From the NCBI GenBank assembly GCA_964538515.1, contig CAZIEW010000040.1, forward strand, positions 1 to 47,883: a stretch of DNA of 47,883 nucleotides, read 5' to 3'. The first letter of the stretch is position 1, and the number at the start of each line of letters is the position of its first letter. The notes beneath the pieces are model-generated. The model ran no database searches and was not told the DNA's origin. It was given only the letters and a program-made list of their open reading frames with translations. Below are positions 30,893-38,711 of this stretch, one piece after another. Made by a program: the position numbers and the translations under genes. Source of the stretch: CALBZH01 sp964538515. Its GTDB lineage: Bacteria; Desulfobacterota; Syntrophobacteria; Syntrophobacterales; Syntrophobacteraceae.

Positions 30893-32020
30893 TTACGGCT
30901 GCAGGATAAACTGACCGCCCTCGTTCACTTTGTACACCCGGTAGACCTCGCCGACGCGGTCGCCCTTTTCATTGAAGGCGATCTTGCCGGTCAGCCCGGG
31001 GAAATCCTTTAAGGACTTCTTGAGATAATCGGTCAGCTTGTCGGGATCGGTGGATTTGGTCTTGTCGATGGCCTCAACGAGCACACGAAAACCGTCGCCG
31101 GCCAGAAGCGAATAGATGGAGCTCGGAGCCGTGCCGTATTTTTTCGTAAAGGAAGCTACGAAGGAGCGAGCCTCTTCGTTCGGTAGGTCTTTGGGGAGCG
31201 GCGGAGTGAGAAAATAGAAGCCAGCGGCCGCTTCTTTTCCGGCAATCTTCACAAGATCGGGGTTGTTGGTGGCGTCGCCCCCCATGAACGGAACATTCCA
31301 GCCCATGTCCTTCTTCTGCTTCAGGAGCAATCCCACCTCGCCGTAGTAACCCGTGAAGAAGACGAAATCCGGGTTGGCGGCCTTGAGCTTGGTCAGGATC
31401 GTGGTGTAATCCTGCTCTTTCGGCGTAAGGGCATCGAAGAAGACCACTTCTACGTCCTTCAGGAGGGCTTTCGTCTCATCAGCGAGCCCTTTGGCGTACG
31501 TGCTGTTGTCGTGAAGAATTGCGAGCTTCTTCACGCCGAGCTTCTGAATGGTTTGGGCTGCGACTTTCCCCTGCTCATCATCGCGAGGGCATGTCCTGAA
31601 GAAGTATTTCAATCCCTTTTCCGTCAGCCTCACCGCCGTGGAGCCGTTGGCGATCTGGGGGATCTTGCTCTCGTTGAAAATGCTCTGGCTCGGCTCCGTC
31701 ACGGAAGATCCGTATGTCCCTACGACGGCGATAACACCTTGGGTCACGAGCCGTTGTGCAGCCAATGCGGACGTCTTCGCCTCGCTTCCGTCGTCCTGGG
31801 TGATGACTTCGACCTTCTGGCCTTGGATGCCGCCCTTTGCGTTCAGCTCTTCAGCAAGCAGGTCCAGCACCTGCTTCATCTCCTGCCCCTCGCTCGCGTA
31901 CGACCCCGTTATGGGAGCCATCAGGCCGATCTTGATGGGTCCTTTTAATGCCGGGTCGGAAGCAAACGCGTTGCCGGATGCCAGTGCCAGTGTCATCAGG
32001 ACGAGCGCCAGTTTCTTCAT
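30893..32020 (-). CDS. Branched-chain amino acid-type ABC substrate-binding protein
   Basis: A 375-residue periplasmic binding protein of the LivJ/LivK family (Peripla_BP_6). A signal peptide (MKKLALVLMTLALASGNAFA) is followed by GPIKIGLMAPITGSYASEGQ, AVVGTYGSSVTEPSQSIFNE, KKLAILHDNSTYAKGLADE and DFVFFTGYYGEVGLLLKQ. It would bind branched-chain or other amino acids, or short amides/aromatic acids, for an ABC importer. No permease or ATPase gene is next to it, so it is an orphan receptor here. ATG 32020 follows GGAGGACTCG. Confidence 0.93.
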   Translation of the reverse strand: MKKLALVLMTLALASGNAFASDPALKGPIKIGLMAPITGSYASEGQEMKQVLDLLAEELNAKGGIQGQKVEVITQDDGSEAKTSALAAQRLVTQGVIAVVGTYGSSVTEPSQSIFNESKIPQIANGSTAVRLTEKGLKYFFRTCPRDDEQGKVAAQTIQKLGVKKLAILHDNSTYAKGLADETKALLKDVEVVFFDALTPKEQDYTTILTKLKAANPDFVFFTGYYGEVGLLLKQKKDMGWNVPFMGGDATNNPDLVKIAGKEAAAGFYFLTPPLPKDLPNEEARSFVASFTKKYGTAPSSIYSLLAGDGFRVLVEAIDKTKSTDPDKLTDYLKKSLKDFPGLTGKIAFNEKGDRVGEVYRVYKVNEGGQFILQP

Positions 32021-32087
32021 CGAGTCCTCCAGTTTTGGGGTTTTTTCAAGACAAACGGGTCACTTGTGCCCATCTTCGAGTGGGCGG

Positions 32088-32116
32088 AAAATAGCAGGGA
32101 AGCCCTGAACTGTCAA
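32088..32116 (-). promoter_or_regulatory. livK promoter
   Basis: On the minus strand, TTGACA (32116-32111), a 17-bp spacer and TATTTT (32093-32088), about 68 bp upstream of the binding-protein start. The spacer contains the short repeat AGGGCTTCCCT. Confidence 0.75.
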
Positions 32117-32173
32117 TCCGAGCGGGCCTTCGAGCTCGCGCGCCGTACCCGCGGGATGCTCTTCGCCGTATCA

Positions 32174-32509
32174 TTACAGCTTTTTGAGGAACCGGAAACC
32201 GTCTCGCCCGTGAAGTGAGTAACGGACGTTGGCAAATTCAAAAAGATCCTGATAGGCGTACGGTAAGCCGAAATCCCTGGCTGCCGACATGGTCTCCATG
32301 AGAAAAGAGAGCACTTGGGCGTAGTCCTGAACGGCAACGGCCAGCTCACCGGCTTCGATCCTGATTTCTTCGACTCCGAAGAGCTGCCTGAGGCCGCGGG
32401 TCTCATAGTAACCGCTGGATTCGTCCCGAACCACGTGAATAAGCTGGTCGGGCTTCTTGCTATTCTGGAGAGTCATCAAGAGGTTCGGGTCTGTCGTTTC
32501 ATGTTCCAC
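32174..32509 (-). CDS. Hypothetical protein
   Basis: A 111-residue protein of unknown function with no signal peptide, membrane segment or cysteine. A strand-rich N-terminus (LIHVVRDESSGYYETRGLRQ) is followed by a helical middle part (AVQDYAQVLSFLMETMSAAR). The GTG at 32509 is preferred because AAAGG lies 9 nt upstream; TTG 32515 and ATG 32476 are alternatives. It follows the SAP-domain gene by 25 bp and is probably in one unit with it. Confidence 0.55.
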   Translation of the reverse strand: MEHETTDPNLLMTLQNSKKPDQLIHVVRDESSGYYETRGLRQLFGVEEIRIEAGELAVAVQDYAQVLSFLMETMSAARDFGLPYAYQDLFEFANVRYSLHGRDGFRFLKKL

Positions 32510-32534
32510 AAGCAAACACCTTTCTTCAGCTCCG

Positions 32535-32726
32535 TTATCGTTTCACTCGATCAAGGCAGGACTCTCGAAAACAGCAATCGTTCTGGTCGCAGGATTCTCC
32601 CGCACGACCATAACAGTCAAAGTTGCCTTCCGTGCGCTGGATTTCGCGGATCAACTCAACCTTGCTCTTGCCAAAGGAGTTGATCCCCATCGCCTTCGCT
32701 TTCGCTCTCACTTCCTGCATCTTCAT
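32535..32726 (-). CDS. Small SAP-like protein with cysteine motif
   Basis: A 63-residue protein. Residues 1-35 form a SAP/Rho-N-like two-helix motif (MKMQEVRAKAKAMGINSFGK, SKVELIREIQ), which commonly binds nucleic acid. The C-terminal part has four or more cysteines (DCYGRAGESCDQNDCCFRES, then C), a likely metal site. ATG 32726 is chosen because GAGGAG lies upstream. This short two-part architecture is typical of uncharacterised proteins in sulfate reducers. Confidence 0.75.
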   Translation of the reverse strand: MKMQEVRAKAKAMGINSFGKSKVELIREIQRTEGNFDCYGRAGESCDQNDCCFRESCLDRVKR

Positions 32727-32812
32727 CGGACATCGCTCCTCAAGGTAGGGTCCCACCTCATGTCCGGAAGGACCATTCGGGGCGCTCCAAAACAAACTGG
32801 ATACCAGCTATC

Positions 32813-33496
32813 CTATTGGCCGAGCAGACTGCATTTGCCTTCCGGGTTGGAATGCTTGAATGGGTCAAGGTTCATGAACGGCGCCACGATCTCACCATCA
32901 GGCTTCAGCACCAACGACCCGGTGATTCCCTTGATATCCAGTACACGAGACCCATTCTGCATGGCCGTGATCTCTCCGGAAACGATCTGAATGCTCACTC
33001 CTTCGGGGTCGGTCGGCCAGATGGACGCTCGACTCGGTCGGGCAGTCTCTTTCTCGCCGTGTGCAGCCCGTGTCCGAGCACTGCCACCCGGCACAAGCAG
33101 CTTCCCATTGACCTTCTGAAGGTGCAAGACCGGTCTGGTGAGCCGAAGGCCCCTCAGACCAATCCACGGGCGGCGAAAGGACATCTCGAGCTCGAGCGCC
33201 GCCTCGGGGCATAAGAGAACCCTGTTGCCAGCAAGACGGACTTCCAGATCCCGAACGTGTATTCCGAAAAAAGGGAGCCACAAGACCCCCCCGCACAGAA
33301 CGCTGATTCCGGTCTCCGACTCGATCCAGGAAGAAGCCCGTTCCAGCACGAGACGCTGGGTCACGGGAAAGTGAATGGCAAAGAGCACAGCCAGGAGTGC
33401 CGTTCCCAGCAAAACAGCAAAGCGCCTTGCCCTTCTAGGGAGCGCATTCCCCCTTGCAAGTCTGTGGAACGGTCCCTCTTGTTGTTTGCTCAGCAT
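32813..33496 (-). CDS. Short AsmA/TamB-like membrane-anchored protein
   Basis: A 227-residue protein. A basic N-terminus precedes one membrane helix (about 26-45, FAVLLGTALLAVLFAIHF) and then a periplasmic part resembling the beginning of TamB/AsmA/YhdP proteins: LVLERASSWIESETGISVLC, GVLWLPFFGIHVRDLEVRLA and LRGLRLTRPVLHLQKVNGKL. Family members are usually 600-1400 residues, so this is a stand-alone N-terminal portion or a truncated gene. The C-terminal end (FMNLDPFKHSNPEGKCSLLG) is not the family's. Those large relatives bridge inner and outer membranes for lipid transport. Confidence 0.65.
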   Translation of the reverse strand: MLSKQQEGPFHRLARGNALPRRARRFAVLLGTALLAVLFAIHFPVTQRLVLERASSWIESETGISVLCGGVLWLPFFGIHVRDLEVRLAGNRVLLCPEAALELEMSFRRPWIGLRGLRLTRPVLHLQKVNGKLLVPGGSARTRAAHGEKETARPSRASIWPTDPEGVSIQIVSGEITAMQNGSRVLDIKGITGSLVLKPDGEIVAPFMNLDPFKHSNPEGKCSLLGQ

Positions 33497-33665
33497 CCAT
33501 TTCCCCGGAGCCTGCCGCCTTCAGTTGCCTGTCATGGCCGCATTATGAGAGAATGGATTCCACAAATCAACCAACAAAGCGGTGGAGCACCGGCGTGCTC
33601 TCGCGGACCCACACAGAGAGGACGTTGCTCTCCGACGATGACCTCCCTCACAAGGACAGAAGCCG

Positions 33666-34670
33666 ATGAAAGCAATGGTTCTTTCCAGCTGTGCCCCAAT
33701 CGAAACCGCTCCTCTTCACTGGATGGACGTCCCCGAACCCGATCCCGGGCCGGGCCAGCTACGCGTGCGCGTCAAGACCTGCGGGATTTGCCGCACCGAT
33801 CTGCACATCATCGAGGGAGAGCTCCCCTTTCCGGGACATCCCGTCATCCCGGGTCATCAGGTGGTCGGCACTGTTGATGCGCTCGGCCGCGATGCGACGC
33901 GTTTCCATCTAGGGGAGCGCGTCGGGATTGCCTGGCTTCACCACACATGCGGCGAATGTCATTTCTGCATCTCCGGTCGAGAGAATCTCTGCGAGAAGCA
34001 GCGCTTCACCGGGTATCACCAATGGGGCGGCTATGCGGAGTACACCGTTGTCCCCGAAGCCTTTGCGTACAGGATCCCTGACGCGCTTGCCGATGCCGAG
34101 GCCACACCCCTGCTGTGCGCCGGCATCATCGGATACCGAAGCCTCAAACGGAGTCTTGTCCAACCCGGGCAGAGCCTGGCCTTGTATGGCTTCGGCTCGT
34201 CTGCGCATATTGTGATCCAAATCGCGATTCATTGGGGATGCGAGGTGTATGTGTGCTCACGCAATGAATCGCACGCCCAGCTTGCCTTGAGCCTGGGAGC
34301 AAAATGGGCGGGCTCACGCGCCGAGAGCATGCCGGTCCTCACTGACAGTGCGATCATCTTTGCTCCGGCCGGCAATTTGGTTCCTGTTGCACTCGAGCAC
34401 CTGAGCAAGGGCGGCACTCTGGCTCTGGCGGGAATTTACATGTCCGAGATTCCTCCCATGGATTACGAGAAGCACTTGTTTTACGAAAAAAATGTTCACA
34501 GTGTCACGGCGAACACGCGGCAGGACGGGATGGAGCTTTTGGAAACGGCCGCACGCATCCCGATCCGTCCCAATGTCCAGTTGTTTCCCCTTCAAGCGGC
34601 CAATCAAGCCCTGTTGGATTTGAAGGAAGATCGGATCAACGGATCCGGGGTCCTTTGTGTGGAGTCGTGA
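33666..34670 (+). CDS. Zinc-dependent alcohol dehydrogenase (MDR family)
   Basis: A 334-residue medium-chain dehydrogenase. The catalytic zinc site is CGICRTDLHIIEGELPF and GHQVVGTV; the structural zinc site is CGECHFCISGRENLC. The Rossmann segment is LALYGFGSSAHIVIQIAI; it lacks the exact GxGxxG and reads GFGSSA. It oxidises alcohols or reduces aldehydes with NAD(P). The subgroup resembles AdhA-type proteins with ENLCEKQRFTGYHQWGGYAE. ATG 33666 follows AGGACAGAAGCC. It is a single gene with no obvious partner. Confidence 0.93.
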   Translation: MKAMVLSSCAPIETAPLHWMDVPEPDPGPGQLRVRVKTCGICRTDLHIIEGELPFPGHPVIPGHQVVGTVDALGRDATRFHLGERVGIAWLHHTCGECHFCISGRENLCEKQRFTGYHQWGGYAEYTVVPEAFAYRIPDALADAEATPLLCAGIIGYRSLKRSLVQPGQSLALYGFGSSAHIVIQIAIHWGCEVYVCSRNESHAQLALSLGAKWAGSRAESMPVLTDSAIIFAPAGNLVPVALEHLSKGGTLALAGIYMSEIPPMDYEKHLFYEKNVHSVTANTRQDGMELLETAARIPIRPNVQLFPLQAANQALLDLKEDRINGSGVLCVES

Positions 34671-34842
34671 GGGGCTTCAGCTTCCCGCAAGAGCCGTGTG
34701 GACGCTTTCTTGCCCGACAGACCAGGGTGTTGATTGCACATTCAGGGCGAATTCGTTAGATTGTGCGGTATCGATCATCGGACGAAAGTCAATTGCTGTT
34801 CTAAAGACGTAAGCCACAAGTCCAACAGAAGGAGAAGGGGAA

Positions 34843-35499
34843 ATGAGCATGAGGAAGAGCTTCGCACTGTTATTGGCGATTGGTTTGCTGCTCCCTGGGT
34901 GCGCCGGCATGAGCAAGACCGAGCAGGGGGCCGCGGTCGGGGTCGGGGTCGGCGCCGCGACGGGGGCAGCCCTGGGGCAGGCTATCGGCCGAGACACAAC
35001 CTCAACCGTCCTTGGGGCGGTCGCGGGAGCCGCAGCCGGTGGCCTGATCGGAGGTGCGATTGGGAACTACATGGATCGGCAGGAGCAGGAATTTCGCGCT
35101 CAAATGGCACGCATGGAAGGGGCTAGCGTGCAGCGTTACCAGGACAACCTGGCCATCACGATGCGGTCGGATGTGCTGTTCGATGTGGGGTCCGCCCGTC
35201 TGAAGCCCGGTGGCATGGATGAGGTCTATCGCATCGCGGACATTTTGAACCGCTACCCTGAAACGCGCGTCGAAGTCGGCGGCCACACGGACAGCACGGG
35301 CTCCGAGCGCAGCAACTTCGACCTATCCGAACGACGGGCCCAGTCTGTGGCGGATGCTTTGGTGAACGCCGGGGTGAACCCCCGTCGCATTGCTGCTCGC
35401 GGCTACGGTGAGACCCGCCCCGTTGCGACCAATGCCACGGAAGCCGGTAGGCAGCAAAACCGCCGTGTGGTCATCGATGTCATCCCCAACCGATCCTAG
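34843..35499 (+). CDS. OmpA-family outer-membrane lipoprotein
   Basis: A 218-residue lipoprotein. The signal peptide ends in the lipobox LLPGC with Cys20. A glycine-zipper region (about 28-75, many GA/GG repeats with IGGAIGNYMD) is followed by an OmpA-like peptidoglycan-binding domain (about 100-218: DVLFDVGSARLKPGG, VEVGGHTDSTGSERSNFDLS, ARGYGETRPVATNATEAGRQ). The layout is that of YiaD-type proteins that tie the outer membrane to peptidoglycan. ATG 34843 follows AGGAGAAGGGGAA. Its TAG stop lies inside a 108-bp palindromic element. Confidence 0.94.
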   Translation: MSMRKSFALLLAIGLLLPGCAGMSKTEQGAAVGVGVGAATGAALGQAIGRDTTSTVLGAVAGAAAGGLIGGAIGNYMDRQEQEFRAQMARMEGASVQRYQDNLAITMRSDVLFDVGSARLKPGGMDEVYRIADILNRYPETRVEVGGHTDSTGSERSNFDLSERRAQSVADALVNAGVNPRRIAARGYGETRPVATNATEAGRQQNRRVVIDVIPNRS

Positions 35500-35603
35500 T
35501 GCTCTGCCAACTTTTTTTCGCAAGGGACACCCCCCTTCGATTCCCCCCTTGTATGTTGGGGGGTGTTCACTTGCCCGGCAAAACTTCTTTGACGAAGCAC
35601 TAG
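35496..35603. repeat. 108-bp imperfect palindromic element (MITE-like)
   Basis: The ends are CTAGTGCT (35496-35503) and AGCACTAG (35596-35603), a perfect 8-bp terminal inverted repeat. Inside, CTGCC.../...GGCA, AAGGGAC/...TTGCCC and ACACCCCCC/GGGGGGTGT continue the symmetry toward a central region. The symmetry stops exactly at the 8-bp ends. It supplies the TAG stop of the OmpA gene. It could be a mobile miniature element, a REP-like repeat or a large terminator structure between convergent genes. Confidence 0.65.
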
Positions 35604-35673
35604 CTGCCCACAAGACCAATCTGGGGGAGTGGGCCTGACAGTCGAGGGTCCCTCCCCCGCCTTTCGACAAGGT

Positions 35674-37161
35674 CTAATCCGTCGTGCTCCCGACACGGCT
35701 TCTCCACGCGTACAAGACGATGGCCAGCGCCGTTGCAGCGTTGAGCGATTCGACCTTCTTCGAAATTGGGACGGAAACGGATCCCGCTCTCCATTCCCGG
35801 GGCAGCCCGGGACCTTCGACGCCAGGAAGCAGCCCAAACCGATCCGGGAAAGTGAAGGTCCCGGCATCAACGCCTTCGGATGACAGGGATACCACGGGTA
35901 GGTCCAGTGGCAGGTCCGCAATCGAAGGCCCCCGTCTCAAAGTGGCCTGAAACACAGCTCCCCCGGAGGCTCGCAATGCTTTTGGATGATACGGGTGGGC
36001 GCATTCCGACAGAAGGATGATTTGGGAAGCTCCGAAAGCCACGGCGGACCGTATGGCCGCACCGACGTTTTCAGGATCTTGAAAAGGAAGAAGCACCGTA
36101 CACCCGGCAGGAAAAGGCTCCTCGGGCTCCCAGGGCGTGGGCGCTTCAACGCGCACCAGCAGCAGCGGCATGTGGGTTCCGAACAAATCGATCTCATGAA
36201 ACAGACCGGGGGCCAGCTGATACCACCATACGCCTGTCGGCGCGTACTCAGGCGGTGGAGATTTGTCTCCGCTTGAAATCCACGCCTCGCAACGATCCGG
36301 GAAGTGGCGCAGCACCTCGTCAACCAGCTTGGCGCCGCAGACGATCGCCCTGCCCTCTTTCCGGATTCCTTTCGTCGTCAAAACGCTCCTGAGCTGCTTA
36401 AACGTGTCGTTTTGCTCACTGTCGATCCGCTTCATGCCGTGCCGCTCCATGGCGTTTCTTCTTACCGAGGGAGCCGGCTGGTCGATACGCTCGAAAATCA
36501 CCAGCCTTCTTTCGTGCGTCGTGTGGGGAAGTCGGTAGGCGTGATCCTCCTTCAAACGATACGAATGGCCCCAAGACGTCTGAGCTGCCTCCACCTCCTC
36601 CTGACACCGGGGTCCTTTCATGAAGACCGCAAGCCCCCCGCGAGCGAGGCAGCCGCTGATCCGCTCAAGGCTGGCCTGGATGGTCTCGACAGCTCGAGTA
36701 ATGACCGCAGCCACCGGGCGCTCGATGTCCGGTGTAATGGTCCGCCCAATGATTTCGACACCGTCCAGACCGAGCCGCTCGACCACCGTTTGCAGGAACG
36801 CCACCCGTTTGCCGCGGCTTTCGGCCAGGACCATCTCCAAGTGAGGAAAGAATATTTTGAGTGGGATGCCCGGCATTCCCGGTCCTGTCCCAAGATCCAT
36901 CAGGGGAGAGGGCAGGTCGATCATAAGCCCCGGAAGAATGGAATCGACATAGAGCTTCACCACCATGTTCTCGAAGTTGTGGATCCGGGTGAGGTTGAGA
37001 TCGAGATTGTGCTCGCGCAGCAACTGGTGGTAAAGCCATAGCCTGTGGAGCTGAGAGCCATCCGGGGTGATGCCGCACCGTTTGAGAATGACAGCCATCC
37101 CTTCGGGGCTGGTATTCGTTTCTGCCTGTAGTTTTTCGGGCTTCTTGCGTGTCAAGGGCAT
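35674..37161 (-). CDS. Fusion: 16S rRNA methyltransferase RsmG + SpoU/TrmH methyltransferase
   Basis: A 495-residue two-domain protein. Residues about 20-235 are RsmG (GidB), which methylates G527 N7 of 16S rRNA: NLDLNLTRI, MDLGTGPGMPGIPLKIFFPH, ITRAV. Residues about 250-490 are a SPOUT enzyme with the three SpoU motifs LLPFQDPENVGAAIRSAVAF, LLPGVEGPGLP and VSVPISKKVESLNAATALAI. SPOUT enzymes of this type 2'-O-methylate rRNA or tRNA riboses. The link (RNAMERHGMKRIDSEQ) shows no stop, so it is one gene. ATG 37161 follows AAGGA. It is divergent from the RluA-type gene, about 23 bp apart. Confidence 0.92.
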   Translation of the reverse strand: MPLTRKKPEKLQAETNTSPEGMAVILKRCGITPDGSQLHRLWLYHQLLREHNLDLNLTRIHNFENMVVKLYVDSILPGLMIDLPSPLMDLGTGPGMPGIPLKIFFPHLEMVLAESRGKRVAFLQTVVERLGLDGVEIIGRTITPDIERPVAAVITRAVETIQASLERISGCLARGGLAVFMKGPRCQEEVEAAQTSWGHSYRLKEDHAYRLPHTTHERRLVIFERIDQPAPSVRRNAMERHGMKRIDSEQNDTFKQLRSVLTTKGIRKEGRAIVCGAKLVDEVLRHFPDRCEAWISSGDKSPPPEYAPTGVWWYQLAPGLFHEIDLFGTHMPLLLVRVEAPTPWEPEEPFPAGCTVLLPFQDPENVGAAIRSAVAFGASQIILLSECAHPYHPKALRASGGAVFQATLRRGPSIADLPLDLPVVSLSSEGVDAGTFTFPDRFGLLPGVEGPGLPREWRAGSVSVPISKKVESLNAATALAIVLYAWRSRVGSTTD

Positions 37162-37184
37162 TTCCTTCGGACTTCAACGTTATC

Positions 37185-37991
37185 ATGGACCAGTTCGGTG
37201 TGGACATGGAGCACTTTTTCATCGGGGAATGGCCTGTTTTCTACCTGGACAACCACTTGCTCGCCCTGTACAAGCCCGCCGGTCTTCTGGTTCAGAGCGA
37301 CAACACCGGCGACATCTCCCTGCTGGAAATGGCCAGGGACTGGATCAAACGGAGGTTCGGCAAGCCCGGTAGAGTCTTCCTCGGCATGGTTCATCGGTTG
37401 GATCGGCCCGTGGCCGGTGTCGTCTGTTTCGCCAGAACGTCCAAAGCCGCGGCGCGACTGAGCGAGCAGTTCCGGTCCGGTAGAGCCCATAAGGAGTATC
37501 TGGCTGTGGTGGAGGGGTGCCCGCGCCAGCCATCCGCTCAGCTCACTCACTACCTGGAGCGCGACGACAAGCGCTCAACGCGCGTCAACTCCTTCCCGGG
37601 ACCGGGCAGGCAGGAAGCCCGACTCCGATACTCCGTCCTGGATTCATCCGGGGCACGGAGTCTGCTGGAAATTGGGCTCGAAACGGGAAGACGCCATCAG
37701 ATCCGCGCCCAGCTCGCTTCCATCGGCCACCCCATCGTGGGTGACATCCGCTATGGTGCCACCGCGCCGCTCGATCAGGCTCAAATCGCCTTGCTCGCCC
37801 GGAGGCTCACCGTTGACCATCCCACCCGCAAGGAGCCGCTTGCCTTCGAGACTCCCCTCCCCCTTGGCTGGCCATGGCCGGCACCGGCCGGTGCAGCCCT
37901 CGGGCCCCCGTGGAACTGGCGGGAGATTGAACCGCGCCTCGGTAGTGCAAGACGAGGTGATGAAAAGATCGGGAGACTGGGAGAGGAATGA
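37185..37991 (+). CDS. RluA-family pseudouridine synthase
   Basis: A 268-residue RNA pseudouridine synthase. It has LLALYKPAGLLVQSD, the catalytic HRLDRPVAGVVCFART with its Asp, KEYLAVVEG and ETGRRHQIRAQLASIGHPIV with GDIRYG. There is no S4 domain. The RNA target (rRNA or tRNA uridine) cannot be assigned. The start is uncertain: ATG 37185 has no ribosome site, and ATG 37206 or an upstream TTG are alternatives. It starts within about 23 bp of the divergent methyltransferase gene, so both rRNA/tRNA modification genes may share control. Confidence 0.88.
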   Translation: MDQFGVDMEHFFIGEWPVFYLDNHLLALYKPAGLLVQSDNTGDISLLEMARDWIKRRFGKPGRVFLGMVHRLDRPVAGVVCFARTSKAAARLSEQFRSGRAHKEYLAVVEGCPRQPSAQLTHYLERDDKRSTRVNSFPGPGRQEARLRYSVLDSSGARSLLEIGLETGRRHQIRAQLASIGHPIVGDIRYGATAPLDQAQIALLARRLTVDHPTRKEPLAFETPLPLGWPWPAPAGAALGPPWNWREIEPRLGSARRGDEKIGRLGEE

Positions 37992-38056
37992 AACCGGAAG
38001 ACTTCTTGACGCTGAATCGTCACGTCTCCCCCTTCCCCTATCTTCTCCGGTCTCCC
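37971..38056. repeat. 86-bp imperfect inverted repeat across the pseudouridine synthase stop
   Basis: GGGAGACTGG (37971-37980) pairs with CCGGTCTCCC (38047-38056) over 10 positions with one G-U pair. Partial complementarity continues inward (AGAC with GTCT). The stop codon at 37989-37991 lies inside. The sequence is purine-rich on the left and pyrimidine-rich on the right. It lies between convergent genes and may act as terminator. Confidence 0.4.
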
Positions 38057-38065
38057 TGTCCTACT

Positions 38066-38662
38066 CTAGAGCGTTCCTTTCGAAGAAGGCACGCCCGTTC
38101 GCCGGTTGTCCGTCTGAGTGGCGTCGTCCAACGCACGTCCAAACGCCTTGAATATCGCCTCGATCATGTGGTGTGTGTTCTGGCCGTACAGGACCTGAAT
38201 GTGAAGGGTCAAACCTGCCCGGAGGCATAGTGCCCGAAAGAATTCGGGCAACAGCTCGGTTTCGAACTGTCCGACCCGGTCTGCGAGGCCCGGAGTCTCC
38301 AGCACAAGGTACGGCCGATTGGAGATGTCGAGCACCACCCGAGCGCAGGATTCATCCATGGGAACCATGGCGTGTCCGTACCGTCGGATCGACTTGCGGT
38401 CCCCAAGGGCCCTTGAGAGGGCTTCACCCAGACAAATCCCAATGTCTTCCACTGTGTGGTGGGCATCGATGTCGAGATCTCCTTCGGCGAGGAGCGTGAT
38501 GTCGAAGTAACCGTGAACGGCAAAGAGGGTCAACATGTGATCCAGAAACGGGACCCCCGTCTTGAGATCCACCTGTCCCGTGCCGTCGAGGCCAAGCTCG
38601 AGTCGAATCTGGGTTTCATTGGTCTTGCGGTCGATCACCGCCTTTCGGATCTGGGTTGCCAT
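38066..38662 (-). CDS. hisB: Imidazoleglycerol-phosphate dehydratase
   Basis: A 198-residue HisB (monofunctional, without the phosphatase domain), sixth step of histidine synthesis. Motifs: GVPFLDHMLTLFAVHG, DIDAHHTVEDIGICLG (Mn-binding HHxxED), RYGHAMVPMDES, and GQNTHHMIEAIFKAFGRAL. Length is normal. No other his gene is close; it is just downstream of the formyltransferase gene (49-bp gap, same strand). Confidence 0.97.
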   Translation of the reverse strand: MATQIRKAVIDRKTNETQIRLELGLDGTGQVDLKTGVPFLDHMLTLFAVHGYFDITLLAEGDLDIDAHHTVEDIGICLGEALSRALGDRKSIRRYGHAMVPMDESCARVVLDISNRPYLVLETPGLADRVGQFETELLPEFFRALCLRAGLTLHIQVLYGQNTHHMIEAIFKAFGRALDDATQTDNRRTGVPSSKGTL

Positions 38663-38711
38663 GGGCTTCTTGCCTTGATCCTCTCTTTGTCACGACCGGT
38701 CGGTTCGGTCG

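Noticed and set aside
36304..37041. A 245-codon plus-strand frame opposite the RsmG part
   Set aside because: The opposite strand carries complete RsmG motifs; this frame is His/Arg/Pro-rich without any domain.
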